From positions 136,902,529-136,966,528 of the forward strand of contig CM043964.1 in assembly GCA_014529385.2 (NCBI GenBank): a DNA stretch of 64,000 bases. Direction: 5' to 3'. Made by a program: the position numbers and the translations under genes. The notes beneath the pieces were generated by a model. It was not told the DNA's origin, did not search any database, and saw nothing but the letters and a program-made list of their open reading frames with translations. Origin of the DNA: Adiantum capillus-veneris. Lineage: Eukaryota > Streptophyta > Polypodiopsida > Polypodiales > Pteridaceae. Positions 52,046 to 62,881 of the stretch are shown piece by piece. The stretch's first letter is position 1. Each line of letters starts with the position of its first letter.

Positions 52046-52988
52046 TCAGTCCACAAAGGGGAGTAAGCCCAAAGCTTTGCAGAAAGATTCAAGCTTCTCA
52101 CGAGACAATGCCTTTGTGAAAAGATCTGCAAGGTTGTCCTGTGTTGGCACATAAGCCAAGCTGATCTCTCCTGCTGAGAGCCTCTCCCTAACATAGTGGT
52201 AATGCACCTCAATGTGCTTTGTGCGAGCATGAAAAACTGGGTTCCTCGCAACTGCCAATGCCCTCTGACTGTCAGTGTAGATAGTGTTGGCAGTGTCCTG
52301 TCCAACACCCAAATCAGCCATAAGGCGTCTAAGCCATACACACTCAACCGTAGCTGTGAAGACTGCCCTGTACTCAGCCTCACAACTCGAAGTGGCTACA
52401 GTAGGTTGCTTCTTGCTCAACCATGATATACATGAACTGCCAAGCATGAAACAAAAACCACTTGTGGACACTCGCATGTCAAAACAACCAACCCAATCTG
52501 AGTCCGAAAAAGCATGTAAGTCTGGCAGCAATGATCCCCCCTTGGGATAAAACCATCCAAGATGTAAAGTGCCACTAAGGTAGTGGAAAATCCTCCTGAC
52601 AGCCTGCCAATGCTTAGACCCTGGGCTATACATAAATCTACTGACCTGTGAGACTGCAAATTGAATATCTGGCCTCGTGTTGCATACATAAATGAGGCAG
52701 CCAATAGCAGTTTGGTAAAGAGTGATATCAGGAGGATCGCCAACATCATGTAGACTCAACTTCAAACCTATTTCCATGGGAGTGGCAATAGGTTTGCAAT
52801 CCTCAAGTCCAAACTTACATAGCAATGTCTCTATGTAATTTTTCTGACACAAGGCAATACCACCATCGCACTGCTTAAACTCTATACCCAAGTAATGATG
52901 CAACAGCCCCAAATCTTTCATCTTGAAAGTAGCATTCAAATCAGTCTTAAATTCAGCAATATGTCTCTCATTTGGTCCGGTGATCAGC
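52046..52988 (-). pseudogene. Copia reverse transcriptase C-terminal part and RNase H
   Basis: A 297-residue frame, open to its end at 52,046, resumes RT just after the catalytic box (ITGPNERH upstream of the ORF start). It carries the connection FKMKDLGLLHHYLGIEF and the RNase H copia signatures WLSKKQPTVATSS, CEAEYRA and TKHIEVHYHYVRE. It is well preserved, so the breakage of the element is due to insertion and upstream defects rather than decay here. Confidence 0.95.
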
Positions 52989-54636
52989 TGTCATCAAATA
53001 TCTAATATCTAACCAACCCAAATGATTTTCTCATATTAAACTGATCACTTAATATGGGATAATAAACGGGAACAAGGGTTAGAATGTAGACATGTGCTTA
53101 CGGATCTATCTCAACACGGGGCCAATGGTAAAGGGGCCTAAATGAGAGATGGTCTGTCAAAGAGCAAGGTTAACTAATGAAGCTTAAAAGACCTTAGGGT
53201 TAGCTTCATTAAAAACCTCCAATGGTTAGTGTTAAAAGTCCTTTGACCTTAAGTAAGCTAGGGCTGAACTTGAGGTGGGAACCCGACCTAAACTTAAGCA
53301 AGCTAGGGTTGTGCTTGAGGTGGGAACCTTCAAGCTAGGGTTGTGCTTGAGGTGGGAACCTTAAGCAAGCTAGGGCTGTGTGATGTGGGAACCCGACCTA
53401 AACTTAAGCAAGCTAAGGCTGTGCTTGAGGTGGGAACCCCACCTAAGGTGCTTGTCATGCTTGATGACTAAGGTACTTGAGGTACTTGTCACATTTAATG
53501 AGGAAGTTGCTTGAGAAGCTTCCTATGCATGGGGGGTAAGATGCTTGAGTCAAAAAGAGAACCTACTCACTTAATGAGGAAGTTTCTTGAGAAACTTCCT
53601 ATGCATAAAAATCTCAAAGTTAGGGGAATTCTAAAAGAGCACATGGGACACATGTCAGACTCTCACTAAGCTTAACCACATGAGTGCTTGAATGCTATTG
53701 GTTGGGCTAAAGAGGGGTCCAATGAGCTTTTACTTCCACCTAACAAATATCTAGATATTTTCAAGCTCTCTCTCTCTAAGGGGTACGGAGGACACTTGTC
53801 AAAAGGCTACCCATATGCTTGACTACATGCTGGATGTGATTGGCTAAGGGGAGAGGGGTCCAATGAGCTTGTAGCAAGAGAATTTTTGCCCAAAGCAAGC
53901 TAGGGGGGTGCTAGGGGGGTATACACCATCACACACACTCATTTGCATGGCTATTCTCACTTGGTGAAAGTTGAGGAACACCACCTCCTTCTCCAAGCTT
54001 GTGAGAGTGAAAGCCTACACCAACACTCTTGGCTATGGAATGCAAATTCAACCAAGAGCCATGCTTCAATGCTTAAGCTTGCCATCTTCTCCATCTCCAT
54101 TACTATGCTATTATGTATGCTAGCAAGAAGAGTAATGATAAGTGAGGAACTACTTCTTTCTCCTATGGAATGTTTCTTCTTCCTCTTCCCTATCCTCATT
54201 CCCCGCTAGCTCTCTCCACCTTCGAAGGTGTTTGAGGCCTTGGGACTGAGGCTTGGGATAGTTAATGCTTTCTTCAAGTTTATGTTATGTTATGTTTGTG
54301 ATGCATGAAGCTTTCCATCTTCATTGCATCACCAAGGTCACAAGGAACACAAAGATTGTATTGTACCAAGTCTCTCTTGATGGGAGAAACTATAATACAA
54401 ATGCCTACTGGAGGGGGACCGGCTCCATATGAATCCGGTCCTCAACTATTGTCATGTTCTCTAAACTCTCTCTCTCTTGCAAAAGTATTGTTCATGCCAA
54501 GTTAACTAAATTCCATGTTTATGTTGCTACCATCAATTAAGTTCACCCGCTATGCTCACAAAGTAATCTCTTAAAAGTGCTTCACCTACTTTCCTAATTC
54601 CGCTACTCTCAAAGTTCATAGGCCATTTCCATTACA
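52989..54636 (+). mobile_element. Solo LTR, 1,648 bp, TSD TCAGC, inserted in copia RT
   Basis: The sequence starts TGTCATCAAATATC and ends CATTTCCATTACA. It is flanked by TCAGC at 52,984-52,988 and 54,637-54,641. Removing it rejoins the copia RT frame between VLYVDDLL and ITGPNERH. It is related in reverse complement to the LTR at 40,232-41,735. A 30-40-bp minisatellite (aagcaagctaggg, gcttgaggtgggaacc) with about five units lies at 53,260-53,450. No internal region remains, so unequal LTR recombination is likely. Confidence 0.9.
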
Positions 54637-54641
54637 TCAGC

Positions 54642-55787
54642 AAATCATCGACATAAAGAACCACAATGAGAAGTACATCATTCTCACGCTTTACATACAA
54701 TGTGCTTTCTGTTGGACTGTTACAAAAGACTCATTTCACCAAATGAGTGTCAGCTTTCTCATACCAAGCACGGGGAGATTGCTTCAACCCATACAAAGCT
54801 TTCTTACATTTACAAACGTTGTCCTCTTGTCCTTTTATGACAAAACCGCGAGGATGCGTTACATAAACTTCCTCAAATATGTCACCATTCAAGAAAGCAG
54901 TAACAATGTCTGATTGATGTACATCCCAACCAAAATGAGCTGCCAATGCACATAGAAAACGCACAGTAGTCATACGACAAGTGGGAGCAAAAGTCTCTTC
55001 ATAATCAATACCTTTTTGTTGTGCATAACCCTCTGCAACAAGTCGAGCCTTATGGCGATCGATCTCACCATCCAGCTTGCGTTTTAACTTGTAAACCCAC
55101 TTCGTACCAATCGCCTTTTTGCCAGGAGGAAAATCACATAAAGTCCATGTGTCATTTTCTATAAGTGCATCATATTCTGATTGCATGGCAGCTATCCAAT
55201 TTTCTGAATTCTGTGCTTCATCAAAAGACAGAGGCTCGTCAACATCATGTAAGCTAGACACAGCCAAAGCATAACAATCTGATGCATAAGATGCATGGCG
55301 AGAGCCTAAACGAGTACGACTAGACAAAGGTGCATCCAGTTTACTGTCACGCAAAGTGTGCACCAGCCATTTTGGCATACCTCTAGCCTGCTCATTTTCA
55401 GCCCTTTCCTCATCAAGTACATCATGTACATCAGCATCAGTAATAGGGTGATCTAAAACATTTTCAGAAACCCCCATAGGCTGTACATTTGCCTCATTGG
55501 AACTTACATTCGTATTTCCACTACTGAAAAGAGGCAACAAAGTGTCATAAATGTCCTGTGAGCTTACATTATTGTCTCTAGTACATGACAACAAGGGCTG
55601 AACAGAATCTTCCACAAACACTACATCCTGAGAAACCAGAATACGTTTTGTTTGCGGATGATACAACCTGTAACCTTTGCTTTCAGCACTATAACCAACA
55701 AAAATACATTTGACAGCCTTATCATCCAATTTTCAGCGCTGCACTTGTGGCATCAAAGCATATGCCAAACAGCCAAAAACACGCATT
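54642..55787 (-). pseudogene. Copia integrase C-terminus and reverse transcriptase N-terminal part
   Basis: The frame 55,729-54,731 begins in the integrase C-terminal GYSAESKGYRLYHP block, runs through an acidic linker, and contains RT motifs KWVYKLKRKLDGEIDRHKAR, LVAEGYAQ, DIVTAFLNGDIFEEVY and LYGLKQSPRAWYE. After one TGA (54,728-54,730) the catalytic VLYVDDLL follows to the insertion point. It is separated from the rest of integrase by a frameshifting 77-bp duplication. Confidence 0.95.
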
Positions 55788-55864
55788 TGACAGCCTTATC
55801 ATCCAATTTTCAGCGCTGCACTTGTGGCATCAAAGCATATGCCAAACAGCCAAAAACACGCATG
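55711..55864. repeat. 77-bp tandem duplication in copia integrase
   Basis: The unit starting tgacagccttatcatcc at 55,711 recurs at 55,788. Because 77 is not a multiple of three it shifts the integrase frame. The duplicated protein text (FGCLAYALMPQVQR) is visible in the proper frame in only one of the copies. Confidence 0.9.
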
Positions 55865-56532
55865 TGCTCAATAGAAGTCTTTCTATCATGCCATGCTTCA
55901 TATGGAGTAATAAACTGCAAAGTTTTCGTAGGACACCTGTTAAGTACATAAGTGGCACACATGATGGCCTCAAGCCAAAAAGAATGCGGCAAAGCTTGAC
56001 TTTTGACCATACATCGTGCCATTTCCGTGAGTGACCTGTTTTTCCTCTCAGCAACACCATTTTGCTGAGGTGTATAAGGCACTGTACATTGGTGTTTTAT
56101 CCCACGGCTAGCCAGAAATGCATTAAATTCATGAGACATATACTCCCCCCCTCGATCGGAATGGAGGGTGCCCATAGTACATTTCGAGACATCTTCAGCC
56201 ATAGTCAGAAATTGTTTGAAGCACATAAAAACTTCAGACTTCGCTTTAAGCGGAGATACCCATGCATGCCTGGAGTAATCATCAATGAAAGTCACAAAGT
56301 ACAGGTAATTGCCCAAGGACGGAGTTTGCATGGGCCTACAAACATCACTATGCACAAGCTGCAACCTGCATGTGGCCCGAACTGAACCATCCTTTGGAAA
56401 CTTAGAACGCTGCATCTTACCCAAAATACAGCCTTCACAAACATGTTTGACAGGTGCTTCAAGAGGCGGCAAAGAAGCAACCATATCAGATTTCTGCAAA
56501 CGCAGCAAACTGGCAAAATTCAAATGACCAAA
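55788..56532 (-). pseudogene. Copia GAG-pre-integrase and integrase core
   Basis: The frame starts in FGHLNFASL, the end of the GAG-pre-integrase signature, with CEGCILGKMQRSKFP as the zinc-binding cysteine pair. The integrase core has Asp in VHSDVCRPM, Asp in TFIDDYSRHAW and LHSDRGGEY, and Glu in TPQQNGVAERKNRS. Catalytic residues are intact. The frame continues uninterrupted into the flank of the gypsy LTR, showing that the gypsy element inserted into it. Confidence 0.95.
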
Positions 56533-56694
56533 ATGTTAACCCTCACGGCTCACGGACACCCTATCACCTACGACGGACGTTGTAACCTATGGTGGACATT
56601 GTATTATTTATTTGGTAGAGTAGGGAATCAGGCTTGTCGGTCCAATAGGAAAAGGGTAAGATTGATCGTCGATGAGAGGCGCACTCTAACTGGG

Positions 56695-57150
56695 TGTGAC
56701 GCCCCAGAATCTGGGCGCGTCAGGTTGAGGTGCGTGGTGGGCGCGTTTGCTTTCAAAGGGCCCGGCTCGGACGGAACCGGCTCGGGCGGAGGGGTGTTTT
56801 GTCTTCAAGGGCCTGGCTCGGACGGGACCCGGCTTAGGTGGGCCCGACTCGGATGGGACCGGCTCGGGTCGAGTTGCCTTCACGGGGGGGCCCGACTCGG
56901 ACGGGACCGGCTCGGGCGTGGTTGCGTTCCATGGGTCGACGGCCGTGTTGCGTTTCGCGGGTCTTGCGTTCCGGGTCCCTAGCCCCACGTAGCCTCAAGC
57001 TCCGCCGCACTCACGGAGGGTCATAGCGTGCCCCGGGGAACCTTGCGTGGAGTCCCCACGGTGCACGAGTGCGTGGAGTGAGGCTAGCGTGTTTAGGTGG
57101 GGGGTCCCCTCCTGTGGCCGTTTTCGGGAGGCTCATACCCCTTATATACA
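56695..57150 (-). repeat. TRIM-like element 3' LTR (456 bp)
   Basis: Direct repeat of 58,091-58,493, starting TGTGACGCCCCAG on +. It has extra units of a GC-rich minisatellite (ggctcggacgggaccggctc and variants). Confidence 0.85.
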
Positions 57151-58076
57151 CCCCCGGTTGAAGAGAGTTCGACGTCCTCGTCGAACGTAGGGAAAAGAGA
57201 GCTTGGCTATGCATGAGGCCAAGGGACTAAGGGGTGCATATAAGTGCAAAGTGAGCCAAAACTGTTCCCAAATGCAAGTAGGTAGAATGCTTTGTTTTTT
57301 TGTACTTTTGAGAATGAAGGTGTGTGTATTTTTGGGATTTTTGGCAGAAGGCTGAAAAAGTATGCTTTGAACACCCAAGTAGAATTCCCCATACTTGAGC
57401 ATTCCCCGAAAAAGGAACCCGATGTGCGCGAACCCACCTGCTGCGTTGGTCCGCGCGGAGGCTTCTTGAAAGCCGAATGTGAAGGAGAGTCCGTTGCAAT
57501 GCAGCACTTGCGAAGTTGCAAGGAAGCTTACCGTCATTTTGACGCGCGTTGTAGACTTAGTAGGCTGACACCAGCTTTGGTTTCCAATCGGCGAATCTTA
57601 AATCGGGCAAGGTTTCTTGGTTAGATGCAGTCTTTAGGTTGAAGTGGCTTTGGCGCGTCATGACACCATGAAGGCTTTGGCTGATCTTCATTCTTCAAAC
57701 TGATCCCTGTGTGTCCCTGTGTGGACGTCATTTGGAGGGCTAGCTCGGGGCCCTGTGGTCTCTTTGTAGACTTGAGTGGGTCTTCAGCTCAGCATGGCCA
57801 CAAACGTGGCCGGGGCGCGACGGACACAGTTGGATTGGTTCGTCGCGTTTTTGGTAGTTCAGCTTTTTGATATGAAGAGCCCTGTCTGGCTCGCATCTTT
57901 CCTTTTTTTGTGTTGGAGGTGCCCGGCTCAGATCGGGGCCGGCGCGGGTCACGGGTGACGGCCCGGGGTTTGGACGCGTCACGGGGACGGGGGCGTGGAG
58001 TTCTTTTCCTGGAGCTCTGGAACGGGACCTGGAGCTCTGATACCAAGATTTTGATGACCCGACCAGGGAGGTTGGG

Positions 58077-58088
58077 GCTCTGATACCA
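58077..58088 (-). other. Primer-binding site (initiator-Met tRNA) of the TRIM-like element
   Basis: On the minus strand TGGTATCAGAGC, two bases from the LTR end. A second copy of the same 12 bp lies at 58,034-58,045, made by a 43-bp duplication. Confidence 0.9.
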
Positions 58089-58090
58089 AG

Positions 58091-58493
58091 TGTGACGCCC
58101 CAGAATCTGGGCGCGTCAGGTTGAGGTGCGTGGTGGGCGCGTTTGCTTTCAAAGGGCCCGGCTCGGACGGGACCGGCTCAGGCGGAGGGGTGTTTTGTCT
58201 TCAAGGGCCTGGCTCGGACGGGACCGGCTCAGGTGGGCCCGGCTCGGACGGGACCGGTTCGGGCGTGGTTGCGTTCCATGGGTCGACGGCCGTGTTGCGT
58301 TTCGCGGGTCTTGCGTTCCGGGTCCCTAGCCCCACGTAGCCTCAGGCTCCGCCGCACTCACGAAGGGTCATAGCGTGCCCCGGGGAACCTTGCGTGGAGT
58401 CCCCACGGTGCACGAGTGTGTGGAGTGAGGCTAGCGTGTCTAGGTGGGGGGTCCCCTCCCGTGGCCATTTTCGGGAGGCTCATACCCCTTATA
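58091..58493 (-). repeat. TRIM-like element 5' LTR (403 bp)
   Basis: Direct repeat of 56,695-57,150. Its outer end lacks about 4 bp of the TATATACA end seen in the other LTR, just before the TSD CTGGG. Confidence 0.85.
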
Positions 58494-58556
58494 CTGGGAC
58501 ATTCAAGGGATTTGTTGGCTAAGCATGGGCGCCCAAGTGTGAATGGGATGAACTCA

Positions 58557-58564
58557 TATAAAAG
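58557..58564 (+). promoter_or_regulatory. TATA box in the gypsy 5' LTR
   Basis: TATAAAAG lies in the right part of the LTR, about 390 bp before the LTR end. The nested element inserted upstream of it, so the core promoter is intact but separated from distal U3. Confidence 0.6.
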
Positions 58565-58954
58565 TCAACTAAACCTAAAATTCACTCATTCTCTCATTTG
58601 TGCAATAGAAGAGTGCTCTTGCTCCATCTCCATCTTCTTCTTCTTCATCTCCTTGTGTGTGTGTGTGTGTGTGTGTGTATGCGTGAGAGAGAGAGAGAGA
58701 GTGTGTGTGTGCGATCGAGCATTGCGACGACGGCACGGCGGCGACGAAGCGGTTGAGCGCGGCGAAGCGGCGGCTCCTTCTTCTTCACGGCGAGGAATCC
58801 TCCACGAAGCAAGTGTAGAGCAGTGAGTGACACACCATCGCCTTCTTTGAGCTTACTAGTTTAGGCTTGTTGTGTGCTTGGAGCCATTTGTGGCTCGCAC
58901 ACGGTGTATCGGCAAGTTCCTTGCATTGACACGTGTGACATACGCGCACATTTT

Positions 58955-58972
58955 TGGCGCCGCTGCCGGGGA
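58955..58972 (+). other. Gypsy primer-binding site (tRNA-Asp type)
   Basis: tggcgccgctgccgggga, 4 bp after the LTR end CACA, matches the complement of plant tRNA-Asp 3' ends except for one likely difference. Athila/Tat-type gypsy elements use this primer. Confidence 0.8.
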
Positions 58973-60049
58973 ATGCCGTGCATTAAGCTCGAGTAGCACT
59001 CTGTGCTTCTCCGTGGTGCAATTTCAATTATAGGAAAGGTAGGGAAGGAGTGTGTGTGTGTATTGAGAAGAGGGATTTGGTGTGTGTTTTTTTTGTTAAT
59101 GGAGTTTTCAAAGGTACTGTGTTTATTCTCTGTGTATTAAGGTTGTTAGTTTTCTTTGTTAACGGAGATTTCAAAGGTACTGTGTTTATTCTCTGTGTAT
59201 TAAGGTAGTGAGTTTTCTGTGTACAGTAAGTAGGAAGTAGATTAGTGAGAGTTAATAGAGTGTGTTAGTGTGTAAGAGTAGGTGTATTAGTTAGAAGTAG
59301 GTAGATAGAGTGTGTGTGTGCTCTCGCGCAGGCCGCGGCGACCTTATCCTTTAAAAAAATAAAAAATTTAATAGAGAGTTAATAGAGTGTGTTAGTGTGT
59401 AAGAGTAGGTGTATTAGTTAGAAGTAGGTAGATAGAGAGTGTGTGTGCTCTCGCGCATGCCGCGGCGACCTTATCCTTTAAAAAAAAAATAAAAATTTAA
59501 AGGTAGAATCGGGATCGGGAATATCTCCCAGACCCAAGCCCAAACCCAAGCCCAAGCTCACGCTCAGGCCTAGGCCTCAGTCGCCTTTTAAAAAAACGAA
59601 TTTTAGCTTCACACGTAGCTAAAAATCGATTTTTTGGGGACCAACGGAACGTCAGATGCCCGAAAATTGTGCTATAAAGCACACAGCGATCCTCTAAGTG
59701 ATACGCTCGTTTCGAGCTGTTACACACTTTAATCAAAAAAATCAAACATTAAAAAACATTCAAAAAACATCAAAAACAAGAAAAAATCAAGTAGAAAACG
59801 GAGTGCAAAACACCCACAAAACAAAGCAAGTAACCTTTGAGGATACTTGTCGACACTTGTAGGGCACCCAAAGCACATGTATCTATGCTCTGGTCGTGTG
59901 CTAGAGTCCGAACAACTAGCTAGTGCTTCGATTTACGGGGGTACTCACTATCCTTCCACGCTAGGGTCTACGCCCTCGGCGGGGACCCAAGGTAGTGCAA
60001 CCCAAGAGCCAAATATAGCGGCTAGCGACTCTTCCTCGACTACGATATT
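58973..60049 (+). other. Gypsy leader with two tandem duplications
   Basis: A unit with tttcaaaggtactgtgttta is duplicated at about 59,090-59,220, and a 128-bp unit (agagttaatagagtgtgtta onward) at about 59,247-59,500. A frame at 59,847-60,143 overlaps the gag start in another phase. Long leaders occur in Athila/Tat elements. Confidence 0.6.
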
Positions 60050-62881
60050 ATGGAAGAGCATCTTACACAAAGCCCCGGGGGAACAAATGAAACCGTACCT
60101 AGCTGGGCCCAACAACCTGGAACTAGTGTTTTTAGCCGTTTGATGGAAACTTTTAGTAGAGCTACGCGCTCTGAACCTACGGCTAGTGAAGTAAACGAAG
60201 GGGGTGGGGAAGTAGAATCACCATTCACATCTCCTGTAGACCCCACACTCCCTCAGAGTGTCCATATGGACATTCTACCTACCTCATTTAATGAGGGCCT
60301 TACCGAGCTACCACCTTCCAAAGTCGCCTCTAAGGTAGCGCTGACTAAAAGTCAAAACACGGGAAGCAACATTGCATCCACCTCACGGCAACCCTCTAGT
60401 ACACCAAGTTTGGACGAGGTATTTCTCAATGAAAATTGGGAATATAACCTACACACGGAGACTTTGACCGACCTATACATGGGCTACACATACCATGTGG
60501 GTTGGTTAGAAGTTGTACAATCCACATCTAGTGCCACTAGTCTAGATGAACAACAACACATGATCTGCAATGTCATCCATAGGATTATCCAGTTCGAGAG
60601 GCAAAATCGAGGAATAAACATACCTTCGACGGGTCCTATGCGATTTTTAGACACGGGCAAAGAGAAACAACCCACTCTATCACAAATGGAGACTCCCCAA
60701 GTGAGTCCCATTGATCCCCCATACGTTGTTTCGCCAGGGGTCTCAGTGCAATCTGAGCCCACAAGTGATAGCTTCACCTTTCCAAGTCTAGCTCATCTTT
60801 CCCTTGATGACACCACGGCTACCATGCCTACCTCAATGATGGGCATGCCGAGAAACATGCCATGGACCTCATTTGTTAGTAAAGCACCACTACATGGTAG
60901 CTCAATGCCTGCAACAATACCTACAAGTGTGTACCAATCGTATGCACCTATGGGTCATCACACTCATGTAGTCCCTACCCCTCCCATTGTTTCAACTACC
61001 TATGCTCCACAACCACAATACACAAGTTCTTATTTCCATGGGACTATACCAGCTAGCATTAGCATGTCACATCCGACGTCTGCTATGCCTAGGGCCACTC
61101 ATATGAACTATGGACCACCACATGGCACAACATCGTACCCAACGTGGAACTCAAGGGCTTCCTATGCGCCAAGCCCAATGCCAATACCTACTCCACATGT
61201 AGTCTCTGAAGCGCCTTCACCCATGGTGCCTGCTCACTCAGGTGACTTGGCAACGTTTACTCAAGCTATTGGTCGATCTATTGCTGAGAATATGCGTAAC
61301 ACTCCTGATAGAGAGCCTAGAAGTAAGGTAGTACAAATAGCCAAGCTCACACAAAAATGTAGTGGAGACGGGGATGTAAGAACGCATATCGAAGTGTTTG
61401 AACAAATATGCGATTCTCTAGGAGAACACAATGACCTACATAAGAGCAATGCTTTAAGCCTAACCTTAAGTGGAAAGGCTAAGGATTGGTATAGAACCCT
61501 AAGGGTGGAAGAAAAAACGATTTACCCTACTCTTAGGAGACTGTTCTTAAAAGAAGACATACGAGAGGGAGTGCTTTGGGATGTAGCCTCTCAGCTCCAG
61601 AAAGCCCAACGAGAGGAAGAAGAGTCGGTGAGAGACTTTATAAGTCGCTTGAAGCATTTGAATTCTCGTTGTAATCCAAATGAGCGCTTTAACAATAACC
61701 AATTGCTTGATATATTCATTAGGAGGTTACAACATGAGGATATCTACAATGGCCTAGTCATTAGAGGTATCACCACTTGGGAAGCAGTCACCACTAATGC
61801 GATCCAATTGGAGGATAATTTAATGATTCAAGGAGAAAGAGTGTCTGTTGAGCCTAAATCTTTTAGCTCACAAGCATCGGGGCATCAACCAATGACCCTA
61901 AAGCCTATTGCTAAGGAGCCAAAGATATCTGAGATGACTTTAGCAGATCTCACCAAGGCTATTCAAGAGAGTCTTAGAGACAATTGTGCTCCACAGAACA
62001 ATCACATGTATCCAAGGAGGGAGCAGCAATGGTGCTCAGTATGCTATGGACCGCATAGTACCAGTGAATGCCCTACTTTTAGAGTAAAATTCAATGGGAA
62101 TTGCAATGCATGTGGGAGGTATGGTCATCAAGCTAAGGATTGCATAGTATTTAAGCGCGCGATGGCCAATAGACCAACCTTAGCATGGACAGACACACCT
62201 CGAGTGCCTGCATTGATGCCGGCCCCACCTCTTGAACAAACAGCACAACACATGGTCCCTAGGGCCCAAAATGTTGTTCAAACAACACCCTTACCACCTC
62301 CAGTGCTAGGACCACAACCACCACATCCGAGAATCACTTCTGTGAATCAAGTTGGTTGTGAGTCATCTATTTCTTGTTTGGAAGGATGTGAGGAAGATAT
62401 AGATCCTAATATTGCCTATGGGATGGATGTGCTTGAAGAAAGTCCACAATACTACATGAAGGACTATTGGGGACAAGTCAAACATGTATATCAAGTAGCT
62501 GCTCTTGCAGCAAGAGGCCAAAATATCAATTACACTGCTAAGAGACCACCTCTTCAATGCTATGAGTGTGGAGGTCCACATCATGTAGCCGAGTGTCCTA
62601 TTAGGCTACAAAAGAACGCCACACTAATGCAAACAAATCAAGCGAGCACATCTACAATGCCGATACTCATGTGTAATCGACGTGGCATAGATCATTTTAT
62701 TGCCCAATGTCCAAATAATCCAAATGCACCGAAGATCACGCCAATAAACTTGATTGAAGTTACCGAGGAGCCATCACCAAGTGCACCCGTGGTACCAGTA
62801 AACGTACTCACACGATCGATGCTCCAAAAACAAAATTATATCCTTGAGGAAAGAGACACGGCATCAATTGCCCAATCTTAG
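60050..62881 (+). CDS. gag: Gypsy gag polyprotein with zinc knuckles
   Basis: A 943-codon open frame. An N-terminal Pro/Ser/Thr-rich region covers about residues 1-410. A retrotransposon gag domain follows at about 430-540 (LSLTLSGKAKDWYRTL, REEEESVRDFISRLKHLNSR). Three CCHC-like knuckles follow: CSVCYGPHSTSEC (3-residue gap), canonical CNACGRYGHQAKDC, and CYECGGPHHVAEC. A fourth, CNRRGIDHFIAQC, has lost one cysteine. Gag packages element RNA into virus-like particles. The ATG at 60,050 is the first in frame; an upstream extension through another frame is possible. It ends at TAG 62,879-62,881 and the same frame continues open. Confidence 0.93.
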   Translation: MEEHLTQSPGGTNETVPSWAQQPGTSVFSRLMETFSRATRSEPTASEVNEGGGEVESPFTSPVDPTLPQSVHMDILPTSFNEGLTELPPSKVASKVALTKSQNTGSNIASTSRQPSSTPSLDEVFLNENWEYNLHTETLTDLYMGYTYHVGWLEVVQSTSSATSLDEQQHMICNVIHRIIQFERQNRGINIPSTGPMRFLDTGKEKQPTLSQMETPQVSPIDPPYVVSPGVSVQSEPTSDSFTFPSLAHLSLDDTTATMPTSMMGMPRNMPWTSFVSKAPLHGSSMPATIPTSVYQSYAPMGHHTHVVPTPPIVSTTYAPQPQYTSSYFHGTIPASISMSHPTSAMPRATHMNYGPPHGTTSYPTWNSRASYAPSPMPIPTPHVVSEAPSPMVPAHSGDLATFTQAIGRSIAENMRNTPDREPRSKVVQIAKLTQKCSGDGDVRTHIEVFEQICDSLGEHNDLHKSNALSLTLSGKAKDWYRTLRVEEKTIYPTLRRLFLKEDIREGVLWDVASQLQKAQREEEESVRDFISRLKHLNSRCNPNERFNNNQLLDIFIRRLQHEDIYNGLVIRGITTWEAVTTNAIQLEDNLMIQGERVSVEPKSFSSQASGHQPMTLKPIAKEPKISEMTLADLTKAIQESLRDNCAPQNNHMYPRREQQWCSVCYGPHSTSECPTFRVKFNGNCNACGRYGHQAKDCIVFKRAMANRPTLAWTDTPRVPALMPAPPLEQTAQHMVPRAQNVVQTTPLPPPVLGPQPPHPRITSVNQVGCESSISCLEGCEEDIDPNIAYGMDVLEESPQYYMKDYWGQVKHVYQVAALAARGQNINYTAKRPPLQCYECGGPHHVAECPIRLQKNATLMQTNQASTSTMPILMCNRRGIDHFIAQCPNNPNAPKITPINLIEVTEEPSPSAPVVPVNVLTRSMLQKQNYILEERDTASIAQS

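Larger units (their letters stand above)
51744..56533 (-). mobile_element. Ty1/copia retrotransposon, 3' half, interrupted twice
   Basis: Minus-strand order: GAG-pre-integrase, integrase, reverse transcriptase, RNase H, polypurine tract, 3' LTR. IN before RT is the copia order. A solo LTR sits inside RT (52,989-54,636). The upstream end is cut exactly where the 5' LTR of a gypsy element begins (56,534). Gag, protease and the 5' LTR should lie beyond the gypsy element, outside the window. The 5 bp flanking the 3' LTR are gcgag (51,739-51,743), the expected TSD to look for. Confidence 0.95.
56695..58493 (-). mobile_element. Small non-autonomous LTR element (TRIM/LARD-like), TSD CTGGG
   Basis: Two direct repeats (56,695-57,150 and 58,091-58,493) surround 940 bp without recognisable coding. 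On the minus strand the upper repeat ends GGGGCGTCACA and is followed after 2 bp by TGGTATCAGAGC, the classic initiator-Met tRNA primer site. The lower repeat begins TGTATATAAGGGG after a G run. CTGGG flanks both sides (56,690-56,694; 58,494-58,498). Its target is the U3 part of the gypsy LTR. The repeats differ by about 50 bp because of a GC-rich minisatellite. Confidence 0.85.
56534..58950 (+). repeat. Gypsy 5' LTR (about 0.61 kb) split by a nested element
   Basis: The left part is 56,534-56,694 (TGTTAACCCTCACGG onward) and the right part 58,494-58,950 (ending ATACGCGCACA). The TG...CA ends and the PBS 4 bp after the end support this. The right part contains a TATA box and a (GT)n tract (58,655-58,710) likely in R/U5. 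The start was set at the break in the copia reading frame. Confidence 0.8.

Noticed and set aside
58091-58950. A single 860-bp gypsy LTR starting at TGTGACGCC
   Set aside because: The same TGTGACGCC start occurs at 56,695, an initiator-Met primer site abuts it on the minus strand and CTGGG flanks 56,695-58,493. The first 403 bp therefore belong to a nested element and the gypsy LTR starts at 56,534.
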